From NCBI GenBank assembly GCA_018716305.1, contig DVKB01000024.1, positions 54,191-118,190 on the forward strand: a stretch of 64,000 nt of DNA, read 5' to 3'. A program made the translations under genes and the position numbers. Positions 16,456-24,143 of this stretch are shown here, one piece after another. The number at the start of each line of letters is the position of its first letter. Positions within the stretch are counted from its first letter, which is position 1. The stretch comes from Candidatus Scatomonas merdigallinarum. GTDB taxonomy: Bacteria; Bacillota; Clostridia; Lachnospirales; Lachnospiraceae. The notes under the pieces are model-generated. The model was not told the DNA's origin. It saw only the letters and a program-made list of their open reading frames with translations, and ran no database searches.

Positions 16456-17334
16456 ATGAAGATTACGGAGTTATTTGAACGGGGTGAATTTGTTGTTTCC
16501 GCCGAGGTGGGACCGCCCAAGGGATTTCATGTGGATCACCTGCTGGAGGATGCCAAGAAGTATTTAAGCGGGATTTCCGCTGTGAATGTAACCGACAATC
16601 AGTCCTCAGTCATGCGCCTTGGATCCCTGGCTATGAGCAAGGCCTTGCTGGATCAGGGACTGACTCCCATTTATCAGCTGACCTGCCGGGACCGGAACCG
16701 CATCGCTCTGCAGTCGGATCTTTTAAGCGCCGCCATGTTCGGCATCGAAAACCTGCTGCTGCTGACAGGCGACCACACCAAGCTGGGCGACCATCCTCAG
16801 GCAAAGCCGGTGTTTGACCTGGATTCTGTCTCTCTGATCCATGCGGTGAAGCAGTTGGAATCCGGAGTAGATCTGGGCGGAAACGAGCTGGTGGGCGAGC
16901 CGCCGAAATTCGCCAAAGGCGCTGTGGTTTCTCCCTGCAGCGATTCTGTGGATGCCCAGCTGGCCAAGATGGAGCGCAAGGTACGGGCGGGGGCGGATTA
17001 TTTCCAGACCCAGGCTGTATTTGAGCCGGAGAAATTCATTCGATTTATGGAGAAGGCAAAACAGTTCGGCAAGCCGGTGCAGGTGGGAATCATCATTCCC
17101 AAGTCCGCGGGCATGGCGAAATTTATGAACAATAACGTAGCCGGTATCCATGTTCCCGATGAAATGATCGAGGAGCTGAAGAAGGACAAGGAAAAAACCA
17201 AGGCGGGCATCACCGGCGTGGAGATTGCCGCCAGGATCATCAAAGAATGCCGTCCTTACTGCCAGGGCGTGCACATCATGGCTCTGGGCTGGGAGGACAA
17301 AGTGCCGGAGCTGCTGAAACAGGCGGGACTTTAA
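16456..17334 (+). CDS. metF: Methylenetetrahydrofolate reductase MetF
   Basis: A 292-residue TIM-barrel FAD enzyme reducing 5,10-methylene-THF to 5-methyl-THF. Visible family features are SAEVGPPKGFHVDHLL at the N-terminus, VTDNQSSVMRLGSL, YQLTCRDRNRIALQSDLL, LLLTGDHTKLGDHP (FAD site) and GADYFQTQAVFEPEKF. It follows metV by 36 bases with TAGGAG at 16441-16446. With RnfC2 and MetV it forms a Rnf-like NADH-linked complex. In acetogens this is the last step making the methyl group for the Wood-Ljungdahl pathway; it may also serve methionine synthesis. A large terminator follows. Confidence 0.95.
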   Translation: MKITELFERGEFVVSAEVGPPKGFHVDHLLEDAKKYLSGISAVNVTDNQSSVMRLGSLAMSKALLDQGLTPIYQLTCRDRNRIALQSDLLSAAMFGIENLLLLTGDHTKLGDHPQAKPVFDLDSVSLIHAVKQLESGVDLGGNELVGEPPKFAKGAVVSPCSDSVDAQLAKMERKVRAGADYFQTQAVFEPEKFIRFMEKAKQFGKPVQVGIIIPKSAGMAKFMNNNVAGIHVPDEMIEELKKDKEKTKAGITGVEIAARIIKECRPYCQGVHIMALGWEDKVPELLKQAGL

Positions 17335-17335
17335 A

Positions 17336-17400
17336 GTAAAAAACAGAGAGCTGTGTTCCCATGGCCGGTTCCGGCCTGGTCACAGCTCTCTGTTTTTTAC
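17336..17400. terminator. Large bidirectional hairpin terminator after metF
   Basis: A perfect 20-bp inverted repeat (17336-17355 with 17381-17400) has arms that begin and end with A- and T-runs, so it can end transcription from both sides. The 25-base loop holds a second small hairpin (GGCCGG TT CCGGCC). It closes rnfC2-metV-metF and would also stop the leftward transcript from 17518. Confidence 0.92.
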
Positions 17401-17440
17401 GCTGTTTTCTGTCTTCATCTCATTTGTTCTGCCCTGCTGC

Positions 17441-17518
17441 TTAGAAGAGATCTCTTGTGTAAAGCTGCATATATGTTTCAAAAGAATCTCTTAAAAAAGC
17501 ACTGAATCTTTTAAGCAT
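17441..17518 (-). CDS. Candidate 25-residue small peptide
   Basis: A short frame on the minus strand: ATG at 17518, 25 codons, TAA at 17441-17443. It is preceded by a very strong ribosome site (GGAGGT, complement of 17528-17533) at 9 bases' spacing. The peptide is basic at its start (MLKRFSAFLR) and amphipathic (DSFETYMQLYTRDLF), with no cysteine. A minus-strand -10 (TATAAT, complement of 17551-17556) lies upstream. It sits between the metF terminator and a divergent AraC gene, so it may be a target of that regulator. Function is unknown, and the short length means chance cannot be excluded. Confidence 0.4.
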   Translation of the reverse strand: MLKRFSAFLRDSFETYMQLYTRDLF

Positions 17519-17546
17519 ATCCTTGGCACCTCCTTTTTGATTTCGG

Positions 17547-17575
17547 TTGTATTATAGCTCCCGGCAGGCTATAAT
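17547..17575 (+). promoter_or_regulatory. Promoter of the AraC gene with palindromic operator-like core
   Basis: TTGTAT at 17547-17552, a 17-base spacer and TATAAT at 17570-17575 drive rightwards. The region also holds a perfect inverted repeat, ATTATAGC (17551-17558) and GCTATAAT (17568-17575), which places a -10-like hexamer on each strand. A divergent promoter with an overlapping operator is plausible. Confidence 0.6.
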
Positions 17576-17623
17576 TCTTGTCAAAAGGAAAGATTAACCA
17601 GCCAAATCTTGCAGGAGGAAGCC

Positions 17624-18457
17624 ATGCATTTTTTCTATGAATTGAAGGATGACAGAATGGAGATCTACGAAAAAGAGTCCGTCCACTACCAGCCACACAT
17701 CCACCGGTCCATGGAATGCATCTACGTAACCCGGGGTACGCTGGAACTGGGGATCGAGGAGAATTTTCAGCACATGGAGACAGGGGATTTCGGCATTGTC
17801 TTTCCCAATGTCATCCACCACTACCAGGTATTCTGCCGGGAGGAGTCCCGGGCCTACTATTTTCTGCCGCCCCCTTCCTATGCCGGGCCCTGGGCGGAGC
17901 AGATGCTTCAATGTCAGCCGGAGATTCCGGTGGTTCCGGCTTCGAAGGTGCACCCGGATATTCCCTATGCCCTGGAGCGGCTGAAGGAACTCTTTGATCA
18001 GGGAGAGGATATAAAAAATCCGGTGCTGGCCAGGGCTTTTACCCAGATTCTTCTGGCCAGGCTTCTGCCGCTTCTGACTTTGCGGAAGCGGCAGGAACAG
18101 CCGGGACACGGCATCATCTATGACGCGGTGGTCTATATGGCCTCTCATTTTACCCAGGAGGATATTTCACTGACAAAAATGGCGCAGGATCTGGGATACA
18201 GTCCCTATGCCCTGTCCCGGGTGTTCTCCGGAACCTTCCACACAAATTTTAATCAGTACTTAAATGATCTGCGGCTGAATCTGGCTCTGAATCTCCTGGA
18301 AAACTCGGAGGATTCCATTACAGAGCTTGCTATGGAGTCGGGGTTTGCCAGCATGCGCACCTTTAACCGGGCTTTTCAGGAGAGATATCGGATGTCCCCC
18401 AGAGAATACCGGAAAACCCGGGGAGGGAAGACGGAGGAAAACCAAAAAAATTTATAA
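17624..18457 (+). CDS. AraC family transcriptional regulator (cupin sensor)
   Basis: A 277-residue regulator. The N-terminal cupin-like sensor (~1-140) shows HYQPHIHRSMECIYVTRGTLEL and GDFGIVFPNVIHHYQVF. The C-terminal double helix-turn-helix (~175-275) shows FTQEDISLTKMAQDLGYSPYALSRVF and SITELAMESGFASMRTFNRAFQERYRMSPREYRK, the usual AraC signature. The start is ATG 17624, 5 bases after AGGAGG at 17613-17618; the frame is open from a TTG at 17609. The ligand is unknown. The promoter region contains a palindrome, so autoregulation and control of the small divergent frame are possible. Confidence 0.9.
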   Translation: MHFFYELKDDRMEIYEKESVHYQPHIHRSMECIYVTRGTLELGIEENFQHMETGDFGIVFPNVIHHYQVFCREESRAYYFLPPPSYAGPWAEQMLQCQPEIPVVPASKVHPDIPYALERLKELFDQGEDIKNPVLARAFTQILLARLLPLLTLRKRQEQPGHGIIYDAVVYMASHFTQEDISLTKMAQDLGYSPYALSRVFSGTFHTNFNQYLNDLRLNLALNLLENSEDSITELAMESGFASMRTFNRAFQERYRMSPREYRKTRGGKTEENQKNL

Positions 18458-18576
18458 GATAATCGGAATTTTAATTTTTCCTTAATCTGACTGTATTATA
18501 TTCATATCATCAGATACAGGAACAGACCAAACACAGACTGTTCGGAAAATAATATTCAGCAGACAGGAGGAAGAAT

Positions 18577-19257
18577 ATGAAAAGATTATTTTTATTAGCT
18601 ATCACTGCCATCACAATCGGGATTTTTGCAGGGTGCGGAACAGAAGGAAATCAGGCATCCGCCGGGGATTCCCTTCTCCAGAGCGGGGAGAGCTCTGACA
18701 GCCCGCAGATTGCCCGGCAGGAACAGGCGGATTCCAAAACACTCCAGACGTCTTCCGGGGAACAGAAAGCGGAGGCGCAGAAGTCTTCCCAGGGTTCTGA
18801 CATCGGGGAGGACCGGGCGGTGGAAATCGCTTTGGCGGACGCGGGAATTGCCGAGGCAGACGCTTCCTATCTGAGAGTCCATCTGGATCGGGACGACGGC
18901 TTTATCTACTACGATGTAGATTTCGCCAGCCAGGGAATGGAATACGATTACGCGATTCAGGTCTCTGACGGCGCCATTCTGAAAGCAGAGAGAGATTGGG
19001 ACGATGATTATCGTCCGGATGGAAATGCAAATCAGGGAACTCAGAGCGGCTCTGCCATCTCTTACGATGAGGCGAAGCAGCTGGTGCTGAACCGGGTGCC
19101 CGGGGCATCGGACCGGAATCTGGAAATGGAACTGGAGCATGACGATGGAATCCTCAAATACGAGGGAGAAGTACACTACAACGGTATGGAATATGAATTT
19201 GAAATTCACGGGGAAAGCGGAGAATTTATCAAATGGCATGAAGACTGGCATGATTAA
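18577..19257 (+). CDS. PepSY-domain lipoprotein
   Basis: A 226-residue exported lipoprotein. A signal peptide (MKRLFLLAITAITIGIF) ends in the lipobox FAGC, with Cys at residue ~20. A Ser/Gln/Glu-rich linker follows to ~75. Two PepSY domains then occupy ~76-140 and ~160-226 (EDRAVEIALADAGIAEAD with YYDVDFASQGMEYDYAIQ; YDEAKQLVLNRVPGAS with YEGEVHYNGMEYEFEIH). Both end with Glu/Asp-rich calcium-site-like loops. PepSY domains are thought to inhibit peptidases or act at the envelope. AGGAGGAAG at 18564-18572 supports the start. It stands alone between the AraC gene and a terminator. Confidence 0.88.
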   Translation: MKRLFLLAITAITIGIFAGCGTEGNQASAGDSLLQSGESSDSPQIARQEQADSKTLQTSSGEQKAEAQKSSQGSDIGEDRAVEIALADAGIAEADASYLRVHLDRDDGFIYYDVDFASQGMEYDYAIQVSDGAILKAERDWDDDYRPDGNANQGTQSGSAISYDEAKQLVLNRVPGASDRNLEMELEHDDGILKYEGEVHYNGMEYEFEIHGESGEFIKWHEDWHD

Positions 19258-19275
19258 GAGCCAGAATCCATGGGG

Positions 19276-19301
19276 CGGCCGGCTGAAAAGCCGGCCGTTT
19301 T
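19276..19301 (+). terminator. Terminator after the PepSY lipoprotein gene
   Basis: A 9-bp perfect GC-rich stem (CGGCCGGCT at 19276-19284, AGCCGGCCG at 19289-19297) has a GAAA tetraloop and is followed by TTTT. It lies between convergent genes. Confidence 0.88.
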
Positions 19302-19314
19302 GCACGGAAGAAAG

Positions 19315-19641
19315 TTAAAATACAAACTGTACAAGCAGCATATAGCATACAGTGCCGGCGGCAATGGACAGAAGCATCTGTCCCTTCCAGAGATGAAGCA
19401 CCGCCACCAGAGCAATGGACAGCAGTTCCGGAACTCCGTGGCTGCCGGAAAACAGATTTATATTCCGCAGACAGTAGACGACCAGCAGGCCAAACACCGC
19501 GGATGGAAGGAACTTTCCGATATACTGAATATATTTGGGCGTAGGCTTTCCCGCGGGAAAAATCAGAAAAGGAAGAAAACGGGTCAGAACCGTGCCCAGA
19601 ATCACCATGCCGATGGTGATCAGCTGCTGTGTAAATGTCAT
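19315..19641 (-). CDS. azlD: AzlD-type branched-chain amino acid exporter subunit
   Basis: A 108-residue membrane protein with about four hydrophobic helices ([65 protein letters not shown]). The [10 protein letters not shown] segment and length are typical of AzlD. It is the small partner of AzlC in exporting branched-chain or analogous amino acids. Its ATG overlaps the azlC stop as ATGA, so the two are translated together. A divergent TetR gene at 20520 probably regulates the pair. Confidence 0.9.
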   Translation of the reverse strand: MTFTQQLITIGMVILGTVLTRFLPFLIFPAGKPTPKYIQYIGKFLPSAVFGLLVVYCLRNINLFSGSHGVPELLSIALVAVLHLWKGQMLLSIAAGTVCYMLLVQFVF

Positions 19642-20357
19642 GGTGTTTGTTCTCCTTTCTCCAGAGTGTTTCTCAGCAGGGAAAGCAGGGCCAGGATGAG
19701 CAGCATGGCCGGAATAAGAAAGCCGTCAGCCCCGAATAAAACCAGACAGAGCAGGGAAAGGCCCAGGCCCAGCAGCGAACTGAGATGCTGGGATTCTTTT
19801 TTCCATTGATCCAGAAAAATTACTGTAAACATAGCTGTCATTACAAAATCCAGCCCTTCCGTACTGAAGCGGATCAGGGAACCGAAAAGCCCGCCCAGGG
19901 TAGCGCCCGCAAACCAGTAGATATGATTGAACAGAGTAACAAAAAACATAAACCAGCCCCGGTCAATGTCTTCCGGAATCGCGGCCGCGTAGTTAATGGA
20001 AAAGGTTTCGTCGCACATGCCGAAGATCAGATAGATCCGTTTCCAGCCAAGCCCCCGGAACTTGTCCAGCATGGAGATTCCGTAGAACAGATGCCGCGCG
20101 TTGAGCATCAGCGTTACAGCCAGAGCCTGAATGGGGTTAAAAGATCCCAGCAGCAGCGAGACTGCCACAAATTCTACAGATCCGGCAAATATTGTCAGAC
20201 TCATAAACATGGGATACAGAAAACTGAAACCGGAAGCATTCATATAAATTCCGTAGGTGATTCCCAGGAAGAGAAATCCGGCTAAAATCGGAATTGTATA
20301 TGGAAACGCGCAGAGGGCAGCTCTGCGGACTGCTCTATCAGAAGGCGCTTTTTTCAT
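19638..20357 (-). CDS. azlC: AzlC-type branched-chain amino acid exporter
   Basis: A 239-residue permease of the AzlC (LIV-E) family with several hydrophobic helices. Family motifs include [54 protein letters not shown] and [14 protein letters not shown] 20357 is chosen because AAGGAG lies just upstream on the minus strand; the frame extends to 20405 but lacks a better site. It is transcribed from a promoter at 20396-20424 (TTTACT, 17 bases, TACACT on the minus strand), next to the TetR operators. Confidence 0.92.
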   Translation of the reverse strand: MKKAPSDRAVRRAALCAFPYTIPILAGFLFLGITYGIYMNASGFSFLYPMFMSLTIFAGSVEFVAVSLLLGSFNPIQALAVTLMLNARHLFYGISMLDKFRGLGWKRIYLIFGMCDETFSINYAAAIPEDIDRGWFMFFVTLFNHIYWFAGATLGGLFGSLIRFSTEGLDFVMTAMFTVIFLDQWKKESQHLSSLLGLGLSLLCLVLFGADGFLIPAMLLILALLSLLRNTLEKGEQTP

Positions 20358-20395
20358 TCGCTCCACTCCTTCCCTTTGACGCACAGAATGTATTA

Positions 20396-20424
20396 AGTGT
20401 ACCACTATTTTTTTATACAGTAAA
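20396..20424 (-). promoter_or_regulatory. azlCD promoter
   Basis: On the minus strand, TTTACT (complement of 20419-20424), a 17-base spacer and TACACT (complement of 20396-20401) form a SigA-type promoter facing azlC. The TetR operators begin 14 bases upstream. Confidence 0.6.
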
Positions 20425-20437
20425 GCGGGTATTTACT

Positions 20438-20462
20438 GACTAAAAGTCATTGACTTATAGTC
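20438..20462. promoter_or_regulatory. Tandem palindromic operators for the TetR regulator
   Basis: Two 11-bp palindromes GACT-NNN-AGTC lie at 20438-20448 and 20452-20462. Together they form a longer 25-bp near-perfect inverted repeat with one mismatch pair. The second copy overlaps the -35 of the tetR-type promoter, and both lie upstream of the azlC promoter, so one site can control both directions. Confidence 0.75.
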
Positions 20463-20478
20463 GGTGAAATGATACAAT
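20450..20478 (+). promoter_or_regulatory. Promoter of the TetR gene
   Basis: TTGACT (20450-20455), a 17-base spacer and TACAAT (20473-20478). The -35 lies within the second GACTnnnAGTC operator, which fits autorepression. Confidence 0.7.
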
Positions 20479-20519
20479 ACGGACCAGACAGGAAACGCGC
20501 GGAGCTAAGGGAGGAAAAT

Positions 20520-21122
20520 ATGACAGGCAGACAGCTTGCAGCCCAGGCAACCAGAACAAAACTTTTGCGGGCAGGGAAAACGATAATCTGTCAAAAAGGA
20601 CTGGAACATACTTCTGTGGAAGAAATTACAGAAGCCGCCGGTGTGTCAAAAGGAACCTTTTATACCTATTTCCGCAGGAAAGAGGATATTGTATTTGAAC
20701 TGAGCCGGGGGATGTTCGGAGAAATTCTGGCGGAAGCAAAGAGTTTTCCCGGAACCTTTCCGGAAAAACTGGCACATTATATGTCAGAGTTTTCCGGGTA
20801 TATCCAGCAGGGCAGCGTCCGTCTGGCTCAGGAGTGGGTAAAGGGCGCGGCTTTTCCGGCAGACTGCCGGGAAAAAACGGATCGGGGCAAACTGGCAGAG
20901 GATCTGAGAGATATGGAAGAACTGATCCGATATGGCATGAAGCAGGGAATGCTTCGGGAGGATACGCCTGCAGGCATTCTGGCGCACACCTTTGTAGATC
21001 TGCTTTACGGACAGCTGCTGTGCTGGTGTATGAGCGATGGGAGTTACAGTCTCAAAGAGCGGACGGAAGAGTTCTGCGCGGAGTATCTGGAAGATTTATT
21101 AAAAGATTATGTATGCGGATGA
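20520..21122 (+). CDS. TetR family regulator, divergent from azlCD
   Basis: A 200-residue TetR protein. The N-terminal DNA-binding domain shows RTKLLRAGKTIICQKGLEHTSVEEITEAAGVSKGTFYTYFRRKEDIVFEL, quoted here only as the recognition region (residues ~12-62), with KGTFYTYF as the diagnostic recognition helix. The C-terminal ligand domain is variable. ATG 20520 has GGGAGGAAA directly upstream; the frame is open from 20469. Two palindromic sites overlap its own promoter and face azlCD. The simplest model is repression of both until an amino acid or drug-like ligand binds. Confidence 0.92.
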   Translation: MTGRQLAAQATRTKLLRAGKTIICQKGLEHTSVEEITEAAGVSKGTFYTYFRRKEDIVFELSRGMFGEILAEAKSFPGTFPEKLAHYMSEFSGYIQQGSVRLAQEWVKGAAFPADCREKTDRGKLAEDLRDMEELIRYGMKQGMLREDTPAGILAHTFVDLLYGQLLCWCMSDGSYSLKERTEEFCAEYLEDLLKDYVCG

Positions 21123-21134
21123 AGGAGGATCATC

Positions 21135-22259
21135 ATGGGTTATCTGGGAGAAAATATCAAAAAACTGGGCTTTGGACTGATGCGCCTGCCGCAGAAGGAA
21201 GACGGAACCATTGATGTAGAACAGACAAAGCAGATGGTAGATCTTTTTATGAAGGCAGGGTTTACTTATTTTGATACCGCCTGGGCTTACGCTGGCTCGG
21301 AGGACGCCATCCGCCAGGCGCTGGTGGAGCGATATCCCCGGGACAGCTATCAGCTGGCCACCAAAAACGCAGCCTGGATTCAATGTAAAACAAAAGAGGA
21401 GGCATACGGGCAGTTCGATACTTCCCTGAAACAGACAGGAGCGGGATATTTTGATTTTTACCTGCTGCACAATCTGGGGGAGAGCCGTACAAAATATTTT
21501 GACGATTACGATATGTGGAACTGGGTTCAGAAAAAGAAAGCGGAGGGGCTGATCCGCCATGCGGGCTTTTCCTTCCATTCAACACCGGAAGAGCTGGACG
21601 CCATCCTCACCGCCCATCCGGAGATGGAATTTGTGCAGCTGCAGATCAATTACGCGGACTGGGAGAACCCCGCTGTGCAGTCCAGAAAGTGCTATGAAGT
21701 GGCCAGAAAGCACGGAAAACCCGTGACGATCATGGAGCCCGTCAAGGGCGGCATGCTGGCAACCCCGCCGGAATCGGTGGTTAAAATTCTGAAGAAAGAG
21801 GAGCCGGATTCCTCTCCGGCTTCCTGGGCCATCCGTTTTGCCGCCGGGCTGGAAGGGATCATTACAGTTCTGTCAGGCATGAGCAGCGTAGAGCAGATGC
21901 AGGACAATCTTTCCTGCATGAAAGATTTTAACGGGCTTTCAGAGAGGGAAGAGGCCGCGCTGAAAGCAGCTCAGGAGGAACTGAATCGGATCCCGCTGAT
22001 TCCCTGTACCTCCTGCAATTACTGCGCCAAGGTATGTCCCCGGCATATTGGAATTTCCGGCTCCTTCACCGCCATGAATTACTTGACTCTTTACCGGGAT
22101 AAGGAAAGAGCGCTGGGGCAGGAAAACTGGCTGGTGGAAGGCCATGGGCTGAAGCGGGCGGATCAGTGCGTAAAATGCGGAAAGTGTGAGGAAGCCTGTC
22201 CGCAGCACATCGCTATCCGTGAGCAGCTGGATAAAGTAACTGCCGCGCTTCTGAAATAG
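21135..22259 (+). CDS. Aldo/keto reductase with C-terminal 4Fe-4S domain
   Basis: A 374-residue protein. Residues ~1-280 form an aldo/keto reductase barrel: LGFGLMRLPQ, FTYFDTAWAYAGSEDAIRQAL (catalytic Asp and Tyr), LATKNAAW (Lys) and DFYLLHNLG (His). The C-terminal ~90 residues hold ferredoxin-like clusters CTSCNYCAKVCP and CVKCGKCEEACP. This fused family is common in anaerobes and probably couples carbonyl reduction to an iron-sulfur electron carrier. GAAGGAGGA at 21121-21129 precedes the start, 12 bases after the TetR stop, so it may share the TetR transcript. Confidence 0.9.
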   Translation: MGYLGENIKKLGFGLMRLPQKEDGTIDVEQTKQMVDLFMKAGFTYFDTAWAYAGSEDAIRQALVERYPRDSYQLATKNAAWIQCKTKEEAYGQFDTSLKQTGAGYFDFYLLHNLGESRTKYFDDYDMWNWVQKKKAEGLIRHAGFSFHSTPEELDAILTAHPEMEFVQLQINYADWENPAVQSRKCYEVARKHGKPVTIMEPVKGGMLATPPESVVKILKKEEPDSSPASWAIRFAAGLEGIITVLSGMSSVEQMQDNLSCMKDFNGLSEREEAALKAAQEELNRIPLIPCTSCNYCAKVCPRHIGISGSFTAMNYLTLYRDKERALGQENWLVEGHGLKRADQCVKCGKCEEACPQHIAIREQLDKVTAALLK

Positions 22260-22336
22260 CAGGGAAAGGCAGATGAGCCTCCTCTGCATATCAGGCTTTT
22301 CCGGAAAAAGCCGCGGAAAAAAAAGGGGGATACCAT

Positions 22337-22864
22337 ATGAGCAAGGGAATTATTATATACCGGTCCAAGTACGGCGCAGCAAAAAAATATGCCGGCTGGA
22401 TGATGGAAAAGACAGGATTCGACCTGGCGGAGATGAAAATGGCTGATCCCGGAGAGGTGGGACAGTATGATGTGATTCTGCTGTTTGGGGGCATCTATGC
22501 CTCAGGGATCTCCGGACTGTCATTTTTAAAGAAACACATAAATCAATGGAAAGATAAAAAGATCGCGGTATTTTGCGTGGGGGCCTCCCCCTGGGATGAA
22601 ACCGCTTTCCAGGCCGTAAAGAAACATAACATGAAAGGTTCACTGGAAAAGATCCCGGTATTCTACGGCCGGGGAGCCTGGGATCAGAAAGCTATGACCT
22701 TTGTGGACCGGACGCTCTGCAATATGCTGCAGAAATCAGTGGCAAAAAAAGATCCTTCCCAATGGGAACCCTGGATGGAAGCCCTGATGTGTGCCAGGGG
22801 CAAAAGCTGCGATTGGACAGATCCTGCATACCTTACTCCTCTTTTGGAATATCTGGAAGCATAA
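22337..22864 (+). CDS. Flavodoxin-domain protein
   Basis: A 175-residue flavodoxin-like protein. The FMN phosphate loop region reads IIIYRSKYGAAKKYAGWM at the N-terminus. The strand-loop DVILLFGGIYASGISGL and the segment IAVFCVGASPW match the flavodoxin/HemG-like fold. The C-terminus has two cysteines (MCARGKSCDW). AAAAAGGGGGATACC precedes ATG 22337. It sits downstream of the Fe-S aldo/keto reductase and may be its electron carrier, or an independent flavoprotein oxidoreductase. Confidence 0.82.
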   Translation: MSKGIIIYRSKYGAAKKYAGWMMEKTGFDLAEMKMADPGEVGQYDVILLFGGIYASGISGLSFLKKHINQWKDKKIAVFCVGASPWDETAFQAVKKHNMKGSLEKIPVFYGRGAWDQKAMTFVDRTLCNMLQKSVAKKDPSQWEPWMEALMCARGKSCDWTDPAYLTPLLEYLEA

Positions 22865-22965
22865 AAGTGCAATGAAAAACAGAGCAGCACAGAAGGATTC
22901 CTGTAATTTCACAAGTTTTTTGCGCTTTTTACAAAATAATTGTGGAAATTGACGGCTGGGGATTA

Positions 22966-22971
22966 TATAAT
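22966..22971 (+). promoter_or_regulatory. -10 element of the glgCD promoter
   Basis: A perfect TATAAT at 22966-22971 lies 32 bases upstream of glgC. The best -35-like word, TTGTGG at 22940-22945, is 20 bases away, longer than usual, so only the -10 is reported with some confidence. Confidence 0.4.
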
Positions 22972-23002
22972 AGAGCCATAATGAAAGAGGAGGGCTTATA
23001 TT

Positions 23003-24142
23003 ATGAAGCATAATAATATGTTAGCCATGATTCTGGCCGGCGGACGCGGATCCAGGCTGCATGAGCTGACCAACAAAGTTGCTAAACCGGCGGTTGCTTA
23101 CGGCGGAAAGTACAAGATCATCGACTTCCCCATCAGCAACTGCGCCAACAGCGGAATTGATGTGGTGGGCGTGCTTACCCAGTATGAATCCATCCAGCTG
23201 AACAGCTATGTGGCAGCGGGCAGACGGTGGGGTCTGGATGCCAAGGAGAGCGGAGTGTATGTGCTGCCGCCTCGGGAGAAAGCGGATGTAGATCTGAATG
23301 TATACCGCGGCACCGCGGACGCCATTTCCCAGAATATTGATTTTGTGGACTCCTTTTCCCCGGAATATCTGCTGATCCTTTCCGGCGATCACATCTACAA
23401 AATGAATTACGCGAAAATGCTGGAATACCATAAGGCCTGCGGAGCCGACGCGACCATCGCGGTAATTGAGGTTCCCTTCAAGGAGGCCAGCCGGTTTGGC
23501 ATTATGAATACAGACGAAACCGGACGTATTATGGAGTTTGAGGAAAAACCGGCGCAGCCCAAGAGCAATCTGGCTTCTATGGGTATATATATCTTCGACT
23601 GGAAGCTTCTGCGGAAAATGCTGACGGCGGATATGAAAGACCCGGATTCCAATCATGATTTCGGAAAAGATATTATTCCGGCCCTTCTGAATGACGGCAA
23701 GAAGCTGTACGCTTTTAAGTTTAAGGGATACTGGAAGGATGTAGGAACCATTGATTCCCTGTGGGAAGCCAATATGGATCTGATCGGAAAGAACAATGAG
23801 CTGGATCTCAATGATTCTTCCTGGAAGATTTACACAGAGGATGAGACGACCCTGCCCCAGTACATAGGGCCGAACGCGGAGATTGACCAGGCCTTTATCA
23901 ATCAGGGCTGCGTCATTGACGGTACCGTGCAGAAATCTGTGCTGTTTACCGGCGTCAGAGTAGGAGCGGGCGCTAAGATTATCGACAGTGTGCTGATGAA
24001 CGGCGTGGAAGTAGAAGAGGGCGCTGTGGTGCAGCGAGCCCTGGTAGCCGACAATGTAAAGATCGGAAAAGACGCGGTGGTTGGCAGCGCGGACAGCGAG
24101 CATATTGAACTGGTCGCAAAGCGTGTAAAGGGGGTTGAGTGA
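23003..24142 (+). CDS. glgC: Glucose-1-phosphate adenylyltransferase, catalytic subunit
   Basis: A 379-residue ADP-glucose pyrophosphorylase making ADP-glucose for glycogen. It shows the pyrophosphorylase signature [30 protein letters not shown], the catalytic region [34 protein letters not shown] and [16 protein letters not shown] left-handed beta-helix ([25 protein letters not shown]) closes the protein. AAAGAGGAGGG is upstream. The stop is one base before glgD, so the operon is tightly coupled. Together with GlgD it would form the Firmicutes-type hetero-oligomer. Confidence 0.97.
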   Translation: MKHNNMLAMILAGGRGSRLHELTNKVAKPAVAYGGKYKIIDFPISNCANSGIDVVGVLTQYESIQLNSYVAAGRRWGLDAKESGVYVLPPREKADVDLNVYRGTADAISQNIDFVDSFSPEYLLILSGDHIYKMNYAKMLEYHKACGADATIAVIEVPFKEASRFGIMNTDETGRIMEFEEKPAQPKSNLASMGIYIFDWKLLRKMLTADMKDPDSNHDFGKDIIPALLNDGKKLYAFKFKGYWKDVGTIDSLWEANMDLIGKNNELDLNDSSWKIYTEDETTLPQYIGPNAEIDQAFINQGCVIDGTVQKSVLFTGVRVGAGAKIIDSVLMNGVEVEEGAVVQRALVADNVKIGKDAVVGSADSEHIELVAKRVKGVE

Positions 24143-24143
24143 T

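Noticed and set aside
17551..17582. TTGACA as -35 for the minus-strand -10 upstream of the small peptide
   Set aside because: The hexamer is 22 bases from the -10, too far for a SigA promoter; the minus-strand promoter is therefore only partly supported.
19270..20285. Plus-strand frames over azlC and azlD
   Set aside because: They run antisense to clear membrane-protein genes and lack any family feature.
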